DNA of 64,000 bases from Odontocerum albicorne (taxonomy: Eukaryota > Arthropoda > Insecta > Trichoptera > Odontoceridae): the NCBI GenBank assembly GCA_949825065.1, contig OX463864.1, positions 10,219,787 through 10,283,786 on the forward strand, written 5' to 3'. Below the pieces are notes generated by a model that ran no database searches, was not told the DNA's origin, and saw only the letters and a list, made by a program, of their open reading frames with translations. Position numbers and translations under genes: made by a program. Below, in pieces: positions 30,894 through 41,689 of the stretch (position 1 is its first letter; each line of letters starts with the position of its first letter).

Positions 30894-31190
30894 TAGTACG
30901 CGGTGGTAAGTAATACACATCGGACCATCGTGCGACAGAGACGACGCTCTACAAAGTCATGTGTATTACTTACCGCTGGGTACTAGTATTCGGCGGTAAG
31001 TAATACATAAGTTATACACATCGGGCCATCGTGCGACAAAGACGACGCTCTACATAGCTGTGTATTACTTATCGCCGGGTACTGGTACCCGGCGGTAAGT
31101 AATACCTAAGTTATCATATACACATCAGGCCATCGTGCGACAGATACGACGCTCTACAAAGCTATGTGTATTACTTACCACCGGGTACTG
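30894..31190. repeat. Tandem of three short MITE G derivatives
   Basis: Three consecutive units of about 91, 99 and 108 bases, each with the left end (CGGCGGTAAGTAATAC or variant), a CCATCGTGCGACAGAGACGA and CGCTCTACA centre, and the inverted right end. Neighbouring units share the boundary bases (ACTAGTA, ACTGGTACC). Each unit lacks most of the inner arm present in the 245-base element. Confidence 0.8.
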
Positions 31191-31280
31191 TACATCTGTG
31201 TCTTTCGAAGGGCGTAGCATAGCACGGGGTTCGAAGCAGTGACCTTCCTCACTCTATCTGATTCATCACTCTATCTGCAG
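31190..31280 (-). mobile_element. SINE E fragment
   Basis: CATAGCACGGGGTTCGAAGC on the plus strand is the inverted B-box region of SINE E. The rest is decayed. Confidence 0.4.
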
Positions 31281-31479
31281 AATTTAAGTAAAAAAATATT
31301 TTCTTATCCCCGAACAATAATGGTAGAATAACTTGAGGTGAGGAGTTCGATCAAAGATAAGGAATGATATAAGGATGAAAGATATTGTGGGTAAAGTTAC
31401 ATTTTTTAAACTTTCTCTTTGATGTAAATAACAATGGTGCACATTTGATAACACTTCGAAGTTTGATCCATAGCCGAGG

Positions 31480-31885
31480 TGAGTGAACTGCAAATAACAT
31501 GTATAAAAGCTCTTGAGTGTGGTATTTTTTTTATGATTATGTGCGGTATATTGTGGGATGAACGTTTTGGATCTGAATCTGGAGTGATGAAGTGTGAGGA
31601 ATTTGATTTCGCGTGATGTATACATATGTAATTGTGTGTCACTGTTTGTCAGGTTGATGATCATGTGCAACGGGGTTTTGTATAATAAAAAATCGGAAAT
31701 AAGTATCGATTTATTTTTTCATGCTATATGTCCTCAGTGAGATACAGGCGAAAGCCTAGTTTACTGGGAACACGACAAATGAAAGGCAACAAACCCAGAT
31801 CCGTTAAAATTGTGTGTCCAAATTAAATTACCTGTTGTTTTTTTCGCTAATTATATATATTTCTTGTCATGTGTAAAAAACTTTT
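31480..31885 (+). repeat. Repeat family A copy, tail to the right
   Basis: Runs from GAGCTCTTGAGTGTGGTA-like bases through GATGAAGTGTGAGGAATTTG, CAACGGGGTTTTGTATAATA, CCTCAGTGAGATACAGGCG to TTTCTTGTCATGTGTAAAA. The minus-strand frame of 128 codons over it is an artefact. Confidence 0.75.
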
Positions 31886-31946
31886 CCTTAAGTACTTTGA
31901 AATTTTCCAAACATCACCTTCCATTCTTTATACAGTCTAGTGTACT

Positions 31947-32135
31947 TAGTTGACTGTCTTCTGATTCGGCGGTTGGGGTTCAATTCACGTTGGAACCAAT
32001 TTTTTTACAAATGATTCTCGTCTGATTTTCACTTTATTGTAACATATCAGTATTTCTGGTTGGCTAGAAGAAATTGCTAGATAGCAATAAGTTCACCGGA
32101 TTGTACCGTATACAAAGAAAACGTTGTGCAATACA
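31947..32135 (+). mobile_element. SINE C copy 5, decayed
   Basis: Partial head (GGCGGTTGGGGTTCAATTCA), body GATTCTCGTCTGATTTTCAC, tail TTTCTGGTTGGCTAGAAGAA. The hairpin reads ATTGCT-AGAT-AGCAAT, another paired change that preserves the stem. Ends GTGCAATACAATACA. Confidence 0.7.
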
Positions 32136-32149
32136 ATACATACTCACCA

Positions 32150-32600
32150 TCACAGCATGTCTCATTTGGAGCAGGGAGATCTATGATCGATCTCTATACC
32201 CCTCTATCTTCTTCTCCCTGGCTCCATCCCAACTCACTGTCTGCGAAGACTGTTGGGGTCAGTACTCCTCGTCCTCAGGTTGTATGCACTTTTGTCCCGG
32301 ACTACGTCCCCCAGGCCGTGGCTCTGCATCAGGTTATATTTTTGCCCCACCCATGAATTCTATGGTCTTCCACTGGTTGTTATTCGAGGAGGATCCATGG
32401 AGATTGCCTGGTTCACAATGTGATCGGGTGCTCTGCGTCCAACGTGCCCATATCAACTAAATCGCCTCTCCTCCATCTTGCTGTTGATGTCTGAAACACC
32501 TTGGCTTCCACGAATGCGTGAGCTTTTCATTTTGTCTCTTAGGGACACACCAGCTGACCATCTTAGCATGCGCATTTCAGCAGTTTCTAGTTGCCTAGAG
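32150..32600 (-). pseudogene. RTE-like LINE RT C-terminal remnant (family U)
   Basis: Minus strand: AEMRMLRWSAGVSLRDKMKS, GVSDINSKMEERRF, YGHVGRRAPDH, with stops. EMRMLRW-x-GV is the block after the RT palm in RTE-like elements, and the GHV-x-RR block follows at the expected distance. The plus-strand 128-codon frame at 32074-32460 is antisense and not a gene. Confidence 0.65.
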
Positions 32601-32774
32601 TAAGAGTTAAACATACCCCTCTATCCAATAATAAATCTTTATACCACAGTCATATTCTCGTTTCTATGTTTTTATTTTTACACTTCTTAACTTAAAAACC
32701 ATCCAAACAATGCCTTTTCATTCATACAACTGTCAATACTTCTTTCAAGATCTCCATTAATTTCCGACATGTAA

Positions 32775-33462
32775 GGGGGTATTCTATCTAGAAATTTGAA
32801 AACATATTTTTTTTGTATGTTCTTAAAATTTAGACCTTTAAGAATATGTTCTCAAAAATTTTAAATGCTCAATATTTACGAAGTTACAGTATAAATAAGG
32901 CGGCAATTACGCCGCACCGGAATGACCCTGACAATAATCTCAAAACTTTACTATAAACGCGTTTTTTTCTAAAATACTGGTTTCGACCTGGTCGACATAA
33001 AATCTCAAGTTATATCCAACCGATTACCTTTTAATTTGGTATGAAACTTTGATAAATGTTTTTATATCGTCCTTACCTTGAAAAATTCAAAACTATATAT
33101 GTATTTTTTTTAATTTAAAAATTCGAAAAAAGGGTATAAAAAATAGAATTTTCTTTCAGACAGCCGTCATTTTATGATTTTTTTTTCTTTGGTACCAACT
33201 ATAACGACATTATTTTTTATCAAAAAACTGTATATAATTTTTGATTTAAATTTACAAAAAGGTTACAATCATGTCGACCACTTTTTTTTACGACAAGGTA
33301 TAACAGCTGATAAGATCTTGAATTTTCAATATTTTTTTCAAAATTTTTTTGTTCATTCTCAAATTATCAACAAACTAAAAAAATGAATACGAAATATATT
33401 TCTAGTTTCTTTATTAAGTCTGAAAAACGCCCAAAATTCACGCCTCTAGAGCAAAATACCCC
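32775..33462. mobile_element. DNA element Y with GGGGTATT ends
   Basis: The left end GGGGGTATTCTATCTAGAAA and the right end, inverse of GGGGTATTTTGCTCTAGAGG, align over about 20 bases. The interior is AT-rich without a domain. No certain target duplication. Boundaries approximate; superfamily unknown. Confidence 0.4.
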
Positions 33463-33554
33463 ATTAATATATTTATCGTTTTTCTAACTCATTCTCTCAA
33501 TGTGACCAAACCATCTAAATATTCCTTTCTAAAGTCTACTTATATAATTTCGTC

Positions 33555-34095
33555 TCCCAGCCTCCGTATTCTAGTTGGTAAGGCGCTTATCTTTCATCTG
33601 GGCGTTTCGAATTCGATCTCCGATAGTACTCACCAGAAAAAAAACGTGTGCTAGTTTTAGCAGCATGTCATGAATGGTAAATAACGAGTTTCGTCCCTTC
33701 TCCAGTGGTTTTAGACCCAAAGCCTTAATAAATGGGATCGAAGATAATAGTCTTCTGGCTACGCTCTTAAATATGCTCGAATAATTTATTGAAATATGTT
33801 GAAAGGATACTGTACAAAATGTATGAACCCTGAATCGAATATTTAAAAGTTTTAGTTTAGTTCGGGCTCGAAAAGTGGCTTATTTTACACGGAGATTGTC
33901 GTTATAACATACGTCTGGTTGCAACGACAGCTTCCGAGCCTTAAACGACCAAGTTTTTTTAATAAAAAAGTGTCCAAGTCTAGATTTCATTTAGGCTCTT
34001 TCAACATATTTCTGATTAGTTAGAAACTATTGCCACAAGACAGTCCGCATTTCTATTATATTGAATGTAACCAAAGTGTAATACATATTAAAACA
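33555..34095 (+). mobile_element. Decayed SINE: C-like head, D-like body, C-like tail
   Basis: Head at 33555-33630 (TATTCTAGTTGGTAAGGCGC and TTTCGAATTCGATCTCC). D body at 33640-33800 (ATGGGATCGAAGATAATAGT, CTACGCTCTTAAATATGCTC). C tail at 33980-34095 (TTTCATTTAGGCTCTTTCAA, CAACATATTTCTGATTAGTT). Either SINE D was inserted into SINE C or they share a head. Confidence 0.45.
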
Positions 34096-34439
34096 ACTTA
34101 CCAACTAGCCTTTTTGTTGAAAAATATAAAATAATCTTGGTCACCCTATGAAATCGTATAAATACAAAAAAAAAAACACTTAAAAACATCCTACAGATAT
34201 GCTGTTAAAGGCGATAATAGCCAAAGAAAAATTATAATCGAGAGTGTGAAAAATGGTTTTAAAAATATTTCAAACAAGGAAAATTGCTCCTAAGCGACAC
34301 CTTCATATTATATTTTGGAGGTTATGTGTTTTTGAATAAATGCATGCTAGTAATTTCACAATAAAACCTTGATAAAAGATCAAAACACGTCGACATTGAC
34401 AGTTGTAGTGAGCGAGCTGTATGGACAAAAAAAATAAGG

Positions 34440-34700
34440 TTATACTGTAAGCCAGAGGTCGACAACTTTTTTTTGTAACTTAAGTCAACCCACAAAAGAT
34501 GATTTGTGTCAAAAAAATTTCAACTATAGTATGCGATCGAATGTGTGGAAAACAATGTAATTTCGACGACAAATACGTTATATAACCCATAATTCACCCT
34601 ATTATCCACAACCGTGGATAATAGGGTGAATTATGGGTTATATAACGTATTTGTCGACCGGAAAGTTTTAAGAGAAAAAAAATAATATTGACCCTAACAT
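34440..34700. other. Sequence around the perfect hairpin, possible hAT-like end
   Basis: CCAGAGGTCGACAACTTTTT at about 34453 resembles a hAT-type terminus; the other end was not found. It contains the inverted repeat listed separately. Confidence 0.3.
34567..34656. repeat. Perfect 43-bp inverted repeat, 4-base loop
   Basis: The left arm 34567-34609 starts CGACAAATACGTTATATAAC; the loop AACC is at 34610-34613; the right arm 34614-34656 is its exact inverse. No mismatch in 43 pairs. Transcribed from either strand it would form a long dsRNA hairpin; as DNA it could extrude a cruciform. It may be a young palindrome or an assembly artefact. Confidence 0.95.
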
Positions 34701-34929
34701 AAGGATATCGGGACATGGCAAAAGGCAATGAGAGTAAGATAAATACGATAAAAATCAGAACATTGCGTGGATAAGTGGGAACACAATACACTATCGAATA
34801 AAAAATGTAGACATGTGGAAAGAATTCAGTTTTAAAGAAAATGTTCTGCTTAAGTTTTCTGAGTGACTTCGCTGCGTAGACAACACCTTCTTGATGATGA
34901 TACATTATCAACCATGTGTGTTAGTATAT

Positions 34930-35430
34930 TCCAAAAGACAACATTAAATTACTTGGTGTCTATCTTTATAGTAAACTTTCTTACAATAGACAAATAGGTT
35001 ATACAGTTTGGGTTGTAATCATAGAGTTAAAATTAGTACGTCGATGTCTTCCAAGATGGGAAATAAGAACTGTAATTAATTCATTTGTAGTATCACGTCT
35101 GGATAACTGCATTTCTATTTACTATAATCTAATTAACTTGCTAATTTATAGACTCCAGTCTATTAGCAATTAGCTGCTAGGTTGATATATGGTAGTCATA
35201 AATATTGTCATACTAATCCGCTCCTAAAAGTCTATATTGGTTCAAGTGTCGTAAAATTATTGATTTCAAACTTTGTTTCTTTGTATTCAAGTTTCTTAAT
35301 GGGATATCTCTATTATATCGTTTAAACCTGTGTCTCAGAGATGTTGTTTTGAAGAAAAGAAGAATTTTGAGGTTGATTTCATCTTCATTGGATAAATTGA
35401 TCTTTGCGTTAAATGCTAACTGTTAGATCA
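34930..35430 (+). pseudogene. CR1/L2-like LINE RT C-terminal remnant (family X)
   Basis: Plus strand reads DNIKLLGVYLYSKLSYNRQI, VRRCLPRWEIRTVINSFVVS, RLDNCISIYYN, RLQSIS, then (shifted) RLIYGSHKYCHTNPLLKSLY. KxLGVxLD, LVxSRLDYCN and RLQxIQN are the standard thumb-region motifs of CR1/L2-type elements. Several stops. A small second fragment lies at 56590-56660. Confidence 0.65.
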
Positions 35431-35489
35431 TGACCGCCAACATTTGTTTTTATATTAACATAAATAATATCAACAATGTAACATTTGTT

Positions 35490-36000
35490 ATTCTTAATGT
35501 ATACTTTAGTAAAAATATTGAATGAATTTGTTTACATGAAATATAGTTTGAACGAATTGCCCAAATGGCTATTCTGTTTTTTAACAAAGCCAGCCAAGTC
35601 TAAATGCGCCTCGTCGCTCATGATGATTTTTTGCCAAAAATGGTGGTCGTCTATACCGACTTGTAAAACCCGAGCATTTCAATTTCACCGCCGTTTATGG
35701 TCATTTTACTGTAGATGTTGTGTCAATTGAATTTTATAAGGATAAAAATGCAAATATTTTTTGATATTTTTTAACAAACATGATGGAGACATTCCCAATT
35801 CATGCGCACGGAGTCGATGAGATGTGCACGGACGTTTGCCAACACTCTGCCTCACTGCATAAATCTTTTCTGACGTACGTTGGCTACGTTGTTGCCCAGA
35901 CTTCGTTTTATCTCCCAGTGTATGCAAATTTTCAAAATTATTCATTACACGCTGAATGATTGACTTGCCTGGCACATGATTTAAACCAAAAAAAAACACG
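35490..36000 (-). pseudogene. Tc1/mariner-superfamily transposase N-terminal half
   Basis: The minus frame 35999-35706 reads VPGKSIIQRVMNNFENLHTL, KIYAVRQSVGKRPCTSHRLR, HELGMSPSCLLKNIKKYLHF: two HTH blocks of the IS630/Tc1 type. After stops it continues IIMSDEAHLDLAGFVKKQN, including the first catalytic Asp in SDEAH. The remainder is missing here; C-terminal pieces of related genes are at 50305 and 61965. Confidence 0.7.
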
Positions 36001-36089
36001 CAATTTTCTTCGCGTAATCACAATTGAACAATTGTTTAAATAAAATATTATTGACCACTCTCTACAATTGTTAAATATAAACTGACAAA

Positions 36090-36560
36090 TAACAGCCAAA
36101 TCGAAATGGTGGCTGAACAAAATCGGTCTGGAACATAAAATGCAGCCTGTAGATATGAAGTTGGCGTGGACTGGACATGTGATACATATGGGCGATAACA
36201 GACTTCCAAATCGTGTCTGATACTGGAAATTAGTAGAAAAGGAAAGGGTTGATGTCAGAGAATGGACAGACATTCTGCCAGAGCCATCGACTTGATGCAG
36301 GCTTCCTGAGTACTGGGAGCGGGTGGCTCAAGATCGTTGGAAATGGAAAGCTATATGTTCTTGTACTTGGGACATGCGTCATCATGACCAGGCAGCTCAG
36401 TAGGATCCACATGTCTGTGACGTCTGCGGGAAGGAGTGGCCCGCCTGGGATCAGGCTATTCCCTCACAAAACATTACATGACTGGCATGGAGCAGCAGCT
36501 TGAATTGACAAGGGGATCATCCACTATGATACCCAGCAACGATGATGATTGTACCCGTAT
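36090..36560 (+). pseudogene. LINE RT-distal remnant with zinc-finger-like end (family P)
   Basis: KLAWTGHVIHMGDNRLPNRV then, frameshifted, DPHVCDVCGKEWPAWDQAIP. WTGHVxRMxDxRLPxx and a terminal CDxCGK zinc-finger-like block are typical of one class of insect RTE/Jockey-like elements. A GATGATGAT tail-like stretch occurs at 36540-36548. Confidence 0.55.
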
Positions 36561-36671
36561 ATGACTGAGTATGTCAATAACCTAGACGTAATACTAACTG
36601 TAGACTGGCATTAATATACACATGCAGGTTTACCTGTAACATTGAAGTACCATTGATGATTGGAGAATAAC

Positions 36672-37115
36672 AATATTTGGAGATACATATAATCATTTCA
36701 TCACGCCATTTCTCTGCTGGGGTAGGCAGAGATTACATCCCACCAGACTTTGCTACCTCGACAAATATTTCGCCTCTTCTACGTCCTTAAACCTTCTTCT
36801 TTTTTTTTTTTACCTGGCGAGTTTATTGCCATGTGGCGATCTCTTCCAACCAACCAGAAACCTGTTTTTTATAGGCCCTAAGTGTTAACCAGACTGGAAA
36901 TCTATTTTTTAAAAAATCTGGGTTCCATCGGGGATCGGCAGACAAGTGTCTTACCACCAGGCCACGGAGGTCATCTTATACAGCACCTACGATTTTCTCA
37001 CTTCGTACATTTCCATCTTTCAAAATATATTCCACTCGATCCAACCATACTTTCCTTGATCTCTCTCTACTCCGCTTTTCACACACGTTTGCATCATACA
37101 TTTGTTTTGTTATAA
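36672..37115 (-). repeat. LINE L fragment split by SINE C copy 7
   Basis: L blocks TCATCACGCCATTTCTCTGC, CTTTGCTACCTCGACAAATA on the left and CAGCACCTACGATTTTCTCA, ATTCCACTCGATCCAACCAT on the right of the SINE. Contiguous in the copy at 60222-60608. Confidence 0.65.
36810..36978 (-). mobile_element. SINE C copy 7
   Basis: Inverted: ACCTGGCGAGTTTATTGCCA, the hairpin, CCAACCAACCAGAAACCTG, and head ending CCACCAGGCCACGGAGGTC. The T run at 36790-36809 is its 3' tail. The B-box region has a short deletion. Confidence 0.8.
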
Positions 37116-37123
37116 TTTTTCAT

Positions 37124-37290
37124 TTGTCCTCAGTGAGATACAGGCAAAAGCCTAGTTTACTGGGGACACGACAAATGGAAGGCAACAAACCAAGATCCAT
37201 TAAAATTGTGTGTCCAAATTAAACATCCTGTTGTTTTTTCGCAAATTATATATATATTTCTTGTCATGTGTAAAATAAATAAATAAACAT
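37124..37290 (+). repeat. Repeat family A, 3' part
   Basis: CCTCAGTGAGATACAGGCAA through AAATTGTGTGTCCAAATTAA to TTTCTTGTCATGTGTAAAAT and AAATAAATAAA. Begins abruptly, so 5'-truncated. Confidence 0.75.
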
Positions 37291-37369
37291 TCATTCGTTC
37301 AACATATCAAGTTTAAGTTAATATTCATCTCTAATCAGTTCATTCCGTAGTAATCTATTCTTATTCTAC

Positions 37370-37595
37370 ATGTGCAAGGGTGTGGGCTAAAAAACATCTC
37401 TGGTATCCCCGTGGCTGGGCTCGCCCTATATTGGTGGGTTTTCTCTTGGCCGGGGGGATGTTATTAGATGAGCCCAGACCTTTTGATAGCTTATGTCTTT
37501 AATGCATTCTCTGCAATTTATGTGCTCTTGAATTATATTTAAATATATTATGTACATACTATGTTGCTAACAATACACCTATATTTATTTATTTA
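37370..37595 (+). repeat. LINE-type 3' UTR family V, plus orientation
   Basis: GCAAGGGTGTGGGCTAAAAA, GGCTGGGCTCGCCCTATATT, GTTATTAGATGAGCCCAGAC, then a tail CTATGTTGCTAACAATACAC and TATTTATTTATT. The best copy of family V. Confidence 0.6.
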
Positions 37596-37599
37596 TTAC

Positions 37600-38569
37600 G
37601 TTATACTATACATCATACCATTCATACCCCATGTATATATTATACCCCATGTATCTAAACGCAATTATTCGGTTATTTTCGGTCTTTTTCCCCGTCCACG
37701 TATCACTCTCATAGATAAAAAAAAATGATACTGAAATACTATGGTCGATGTCAAATGACCATCGAATAAAAGGTTTCCCATTCATGAGGTACACATTGGC
37801 TTATGGTTATGAAACGTGGTAACACTTAATGATTTGGTCGAGTATGTCGGCCGCGAGTAAATATTTATCTTTGCTTCCGCGGATAAAGGTCGACGTTTTT
37901 GTGTTGTTTTCTTATGCAAGGTATGATGGACCTCAACGAGTATGTCATCAAGTCAAAAACAAAAGTTGTGAAATCATTCATTCATCTCGTGATATTTTCG
38001 ATTTACTCGGTTTGTATTGGGGGATTTCCAGAAAATTTTAAGTACGTAATTACAACGATTTTTTTCTAGCCTCACCAGTGGTTTTTAAAAATGTTCGTTT
38101 TACAGTACATTCTTTGCAACACCGTTATAGACGAATATTATTGTAGAAGTCAATGAGCGAGCGCTGTATATGCTAAGCAAATGCGAAATTTTCAACAAGT
38201 ACAACAACAGCAAGATACTGAAAAGGAAGCCAATAAGAGTCGTGCTAAAGATGCACAGTGAACACGTGACTTTTTTGCGGTTTTCTTACTAAATATGTTT
38301 TTAACATGTGTAGATGCTGAGAAGTTCATAATCTAATGACCGCGGCCAATACCTTCCAGCCCTAACACTGTTTGTCTTTAATAATAGTTGGCTTGAAGCC
38401 CCATATGGTGTCATTAGGAAATTCTGCTCTCTAAATGGCGCTATACAAATTGTCATTTTATCTGGGGTATTTAATGATCATCAACGGCCGTTTCAGGCAG
38501 AAACTTAAATCTATCGAGTTCTCAAATCTCATTGGTTCAATATTACCTCAATATTGTTGTTTTGAGAGT
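37600..38569. other. Uncharacterised, no gene recognised
   Basis: Short frames without motifs. 37600-37700 may be a further LINE L relic (CCCCGTCCACGTATCACTCT). Nothing else supported. Confidence 0.35.
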
Positions 38570-39163
38570 GCCTTGCTACTGTTTTGCATTCGGTTGTTTT
38601 GAAATTTAACATATGCACATAACATAAAACGATGCAATTACGTCAACTTGTTTAAATATATTTCATTGTCCCCCCATATATTACGAAATACTATATATAG
38701 ATTGAATCCAAATGGTGACATCATGCTTCCTTGTTTGAAACCTCTATTAATGTTGATCAAATCAGTTAATACCTGATTCCTTCTTACTTATGCACTATGG
38801 TTAACATAAATCGATGCTATTACCTCAACTTGCATAAATATATTTCATTGTTCACTCACACATCACGACATTCTATGTATAAATTGAACAATCATGGTGA
38901 CATTATGCTTCCTTGATTGACACCTTTAGTGATGTTAAACTATGCAGTCAATACTTGAATACTTCTAATTTATACACTACTGTCAATATAATATATTATA
39001 TAATATAATATAACGATGCGATTACTGAATCTTGCTTAAACATCTTGCAATGTTTACGCGTATCATACGTAATGCTTAGTTTATATTAAACAATAATGGT
39101 AATATCATGATTCCTTGTTTGTCAGATTTAGTGATTTTTAGCGAATCAGTTAATGTATAATTA

Positions 39164-40039
39164 CAGGCGGCCCTCGACTTTCGCGCGTAATTGGTTCCTG
39201 AAAATGTGTGCGAATGTTGAATGTTCGAAAGTAGAGGGATGTAAAAAAAACATCAAAAATTCTATTTTAAAATATTTTATATCAATAATAATATTTATTT
39301 ATCAATAATATATTAGAAATATTTATTTATCAATATACATAATTAAGTTAACGAGGCGTGTTTAAGTTATTTCAGGTGTTTTCTTTATTAACTTATCAAG
39401 AGTTAGTTGAATACCACCTTTTTTTTTCTTTTCTCGATAAAGAGTTCTATAACATGCTGTGTCTTTCTCAATCGCCCTACGTACTTGAGATATACGTTCT
39501 CCATTGGGATCACATTCTTCCATGATAGTCAAAAATTGTCAAGATGCATGAAGGCTTCATTAATATTTTTGATTGCCAAAGTCTTGACGATGTTATCAGC
39601 TTCTTCTTCCTCACTTTCATTGTGTATTTCGTTTATCTCTTGTTGCTTAGTTAAGTATTCATTTGACAGATGTACTGAGTGAGATTCAATCAACTCATTA
39701 ACATCTTCGTTGTTGACGTCCAAGTTTAGTGCATTCATTAGGCTAACTATTTCATCTGTGATAGTTTCCGGAGTTTCTTCATAATTTATACGAGTAAAAT
39801 CACTCATAATTTGTGGGGATAATTGTTTCCAGGAACCTTTCATTGTTGACTCTTTTATTTCAGCCCACGAGTCACCAATATTGTTTATTGCGTTCCAAAT
39901 ATTATAGTTCTTCCAAAAAAGTGGGAGTGGCTGCATGGAACCGATTTTTTTTTTGTGCAATATCGACAAAAATCTTTAAAAAATTGAATTTTAAAAAATG
40001 TGCGAAATAACGAATTGTGCGAAAGTTGAGGGCCGCCTG
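39164..40039 (-). mobile_element. Tigger-like element B, N-terminus deleted
   Basis: TIRs CAGGCGGCCCTCGACTTTCG and the inverse of CAGGCGGCCCTCAACTTTCG. TA precedes the left end (39162-39163); the right flank is TG, a drifted TA. The ends resemble those of vertebrate Tigger1/2 (CAGGCxGxCCTCGACTT). 876 bases, carrying only a transposase C-terminus. Inserted in the RT-derived satellite. Confidence 0.8.
39407..39969 (-). pseudogene. Tigger1-like transposase C-terminus
   Basis: From 39969 the minus strand reads LFWKNYNIWNAINNIGDSWA, EIKESTMKGSWKQLSPQIM, then an acidic region and LAIKNINEAFMHLDNF with a stop at 39529. After a one-base shift it continues TIMEECDPNGERISQVRRAI and TLYREKKKKGGIQLTLDKL-like residues. 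The FWKxYNI-x-AI-x-NI-x-WAE and GSWKQL-P motifs follow the DDE core in Tigger1-type proteins. The catalytic part is missing upstream. Confidence 0.75.
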
Positions 40040-40494
40040 TGTTTCTTTCACTACTGTTAAAACATACGTCGATACCATCACCTCAAATTTGCTTTTATAT
40101 CTTCCATTGTACTCGTATATGTATATTATGTAAATATTGAACAATTATGGTGACATTACGCCACCTTTAATGATGTTGAATCAGTCAATTAATACCTGAT
40201 AACTTCTTATTTGTGTATTACATTAAACAAACAATGATGCAACTATTTCAGTTTGTTTTAATATGTTTCATTGCTAACCCATATATCTCGACTTTGTTTA
40301 TATTGAACAACTATGGTGATATTACACTTCCTTGTCTGACACCTTTGGTGATGTTGAACAATTCAATTTTGATTGCTTCTTATTTATACACTACTGTTTT
40401 CATAGAGCGATACGATTCTCTATTCATTTAAATTTACCATAATTTAAAAAAGCATTCTCTTTATTAGAACATTTAGAATATAATATATTAATAA

Positions 40495-40605
40495 AGAGTC
40501 TTGTTTGTGCTCTCTTGATGATGAAGTGAAAGCCTTGAAACCGGTTGGGTTATACCGTTACAAAAAGTGGAATAAACAGTGTTTGATAAAACAAATTACA
40601 ATAAA
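40495..40605 (+). repeat. Foldback repeat R, right arm only
   Basis: CTTGTTTGTGCTCTCTTGAT, GTGAAAGCCTTGAAACCGGT, ACCGTTACAAAAAGTGGAAT, ATAAACAGTGTTTGATAAAA. Only one arm; the CTGATGA core is TTGATGA here. Confidence 0.65.
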
Positions 40606-40825
40606 TTTATTTCATCCACTCGTATTAATTCATATGGCACTCATCAACATACCTACACAAGACAAACGACGTTTATCAGCAGTCTCGCTAGGCTCATTGC
40701 ATGTTCTGAGACAGTTGACTTACATCTCCAAAATTCACATGAAATATGTGAACTTAGGGCCGATTAACAAAATAATTACTCGTATATAACGCAAATGTCA
40801 GTGGAAGTCAAGATAGAGGAATTTT

Positions 40826-41515
40826 GTTAAATACGTTATTTTTTGTGCTATAATTTTGTTAAATACGTTATATTTTGTGCTATAATTTTGTTAAATACGT
40901 TATGTTTTGTGCTATAATTTTGTTAAATACGTTGTGTTTTGTGCATCAATTTTGTTAAATACGAGTACGTTATATTTTGTGCTACAATTTTGTTAAATAC
41001 GTTATGTTTTGTGCTATAATTTTGATAAATACGTTGTGTTTTGTGCATCAATTTTGTTAAATACGTTATATTTTGTACTATAATTTTGTTAAATACGTTG
41101 TGTTTTGTGCATCAATTTTGTTAAATACGTTATATTTTGTACTATAATTTTGTTAAATACGTTATATTTTGTGCTATAATTTTGTTAAATACGTTATGTT
41201 TTGTGCTATAATTTTCTTAAATGCATTGTGTTTTGTGCATCAATTTTGTTAAATACGAGTACGTTATATTTTGTGCTACAATTTTGTTAAATACGTTATG
41301 GTTTGTGCTATAATTTTGTTAAATATGTTGTGTTTTGTGCATCAATTTTGTTAAATACGTTATATTTTGTACCATAATTTTGTTAAATACGTTATGTTTT
41401 GTACTATAATTTTGTTAAATACGTTATGTTTTGTACTATAATTTTGTTAAATACGTTATGTTTTGTAGTATAATTTTGTTAAATACGTTGTATTTTGTGC
41501 AATAATTTTTGTATG
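40826..41515. repeat. 32-bp tandem array with higher-order pattern
   Basis: About 21 copies of TTTTGTTAAATACGTTATAT plus TTTGTGCTATAA. Variant types (CATCAA instead of CTATAA, TTGTG instead of TTATA, TACGAGTACG instead of TACG) recur in the same order about 290 bases apart (40960 and 41254), so a block of about nine units was duplicated. Confidence 0.95.
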
Positions 41516-41689
41516 AAAAATATTATATTTTACTGAATGTTGCAAAAACCACTGTAAAAGAAGTGTGAGACAGTTTGACTTATGATTTATTTTAAAACCT
41601 GTATAAAACTTACATTAAACCAATAATAATTGTACATTGAATAAAAAATAACTTTCTTGATGTTAGCGTAGTGTACATGTTTTATGAAA

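Larger units (their letters stand above)
38570..40440 (-). repeat. Degenerate tandem of about 200-bp units derived from LINE RT
   Basis: Units repeat CGATGCNATTACCTCAACTT-like, TTTCATTG, then GGTGACATTATGCTTCCTTG and CACCTTTGGTGATGTTGAAC. On the minus strand the last part encodes FNITKGVRQGSVISP and LFNIN, the RT motif GVRQGxxxSPxLFN. About five to six units are recognisable, roughly 70 percent alike; one gap is explained by the Tigger element at 39164-40039. Confidence 0.6.

Noticed and set aside
31284..31670. 128-codon minus-strand frame
   Set aside because: It lies antisense in repeat A; other copies do not keep the frame.
32074..32460. 128-codon plus-strand frame
   Set aside because: Antisense to a recognisable RT remnant on the minus strand.
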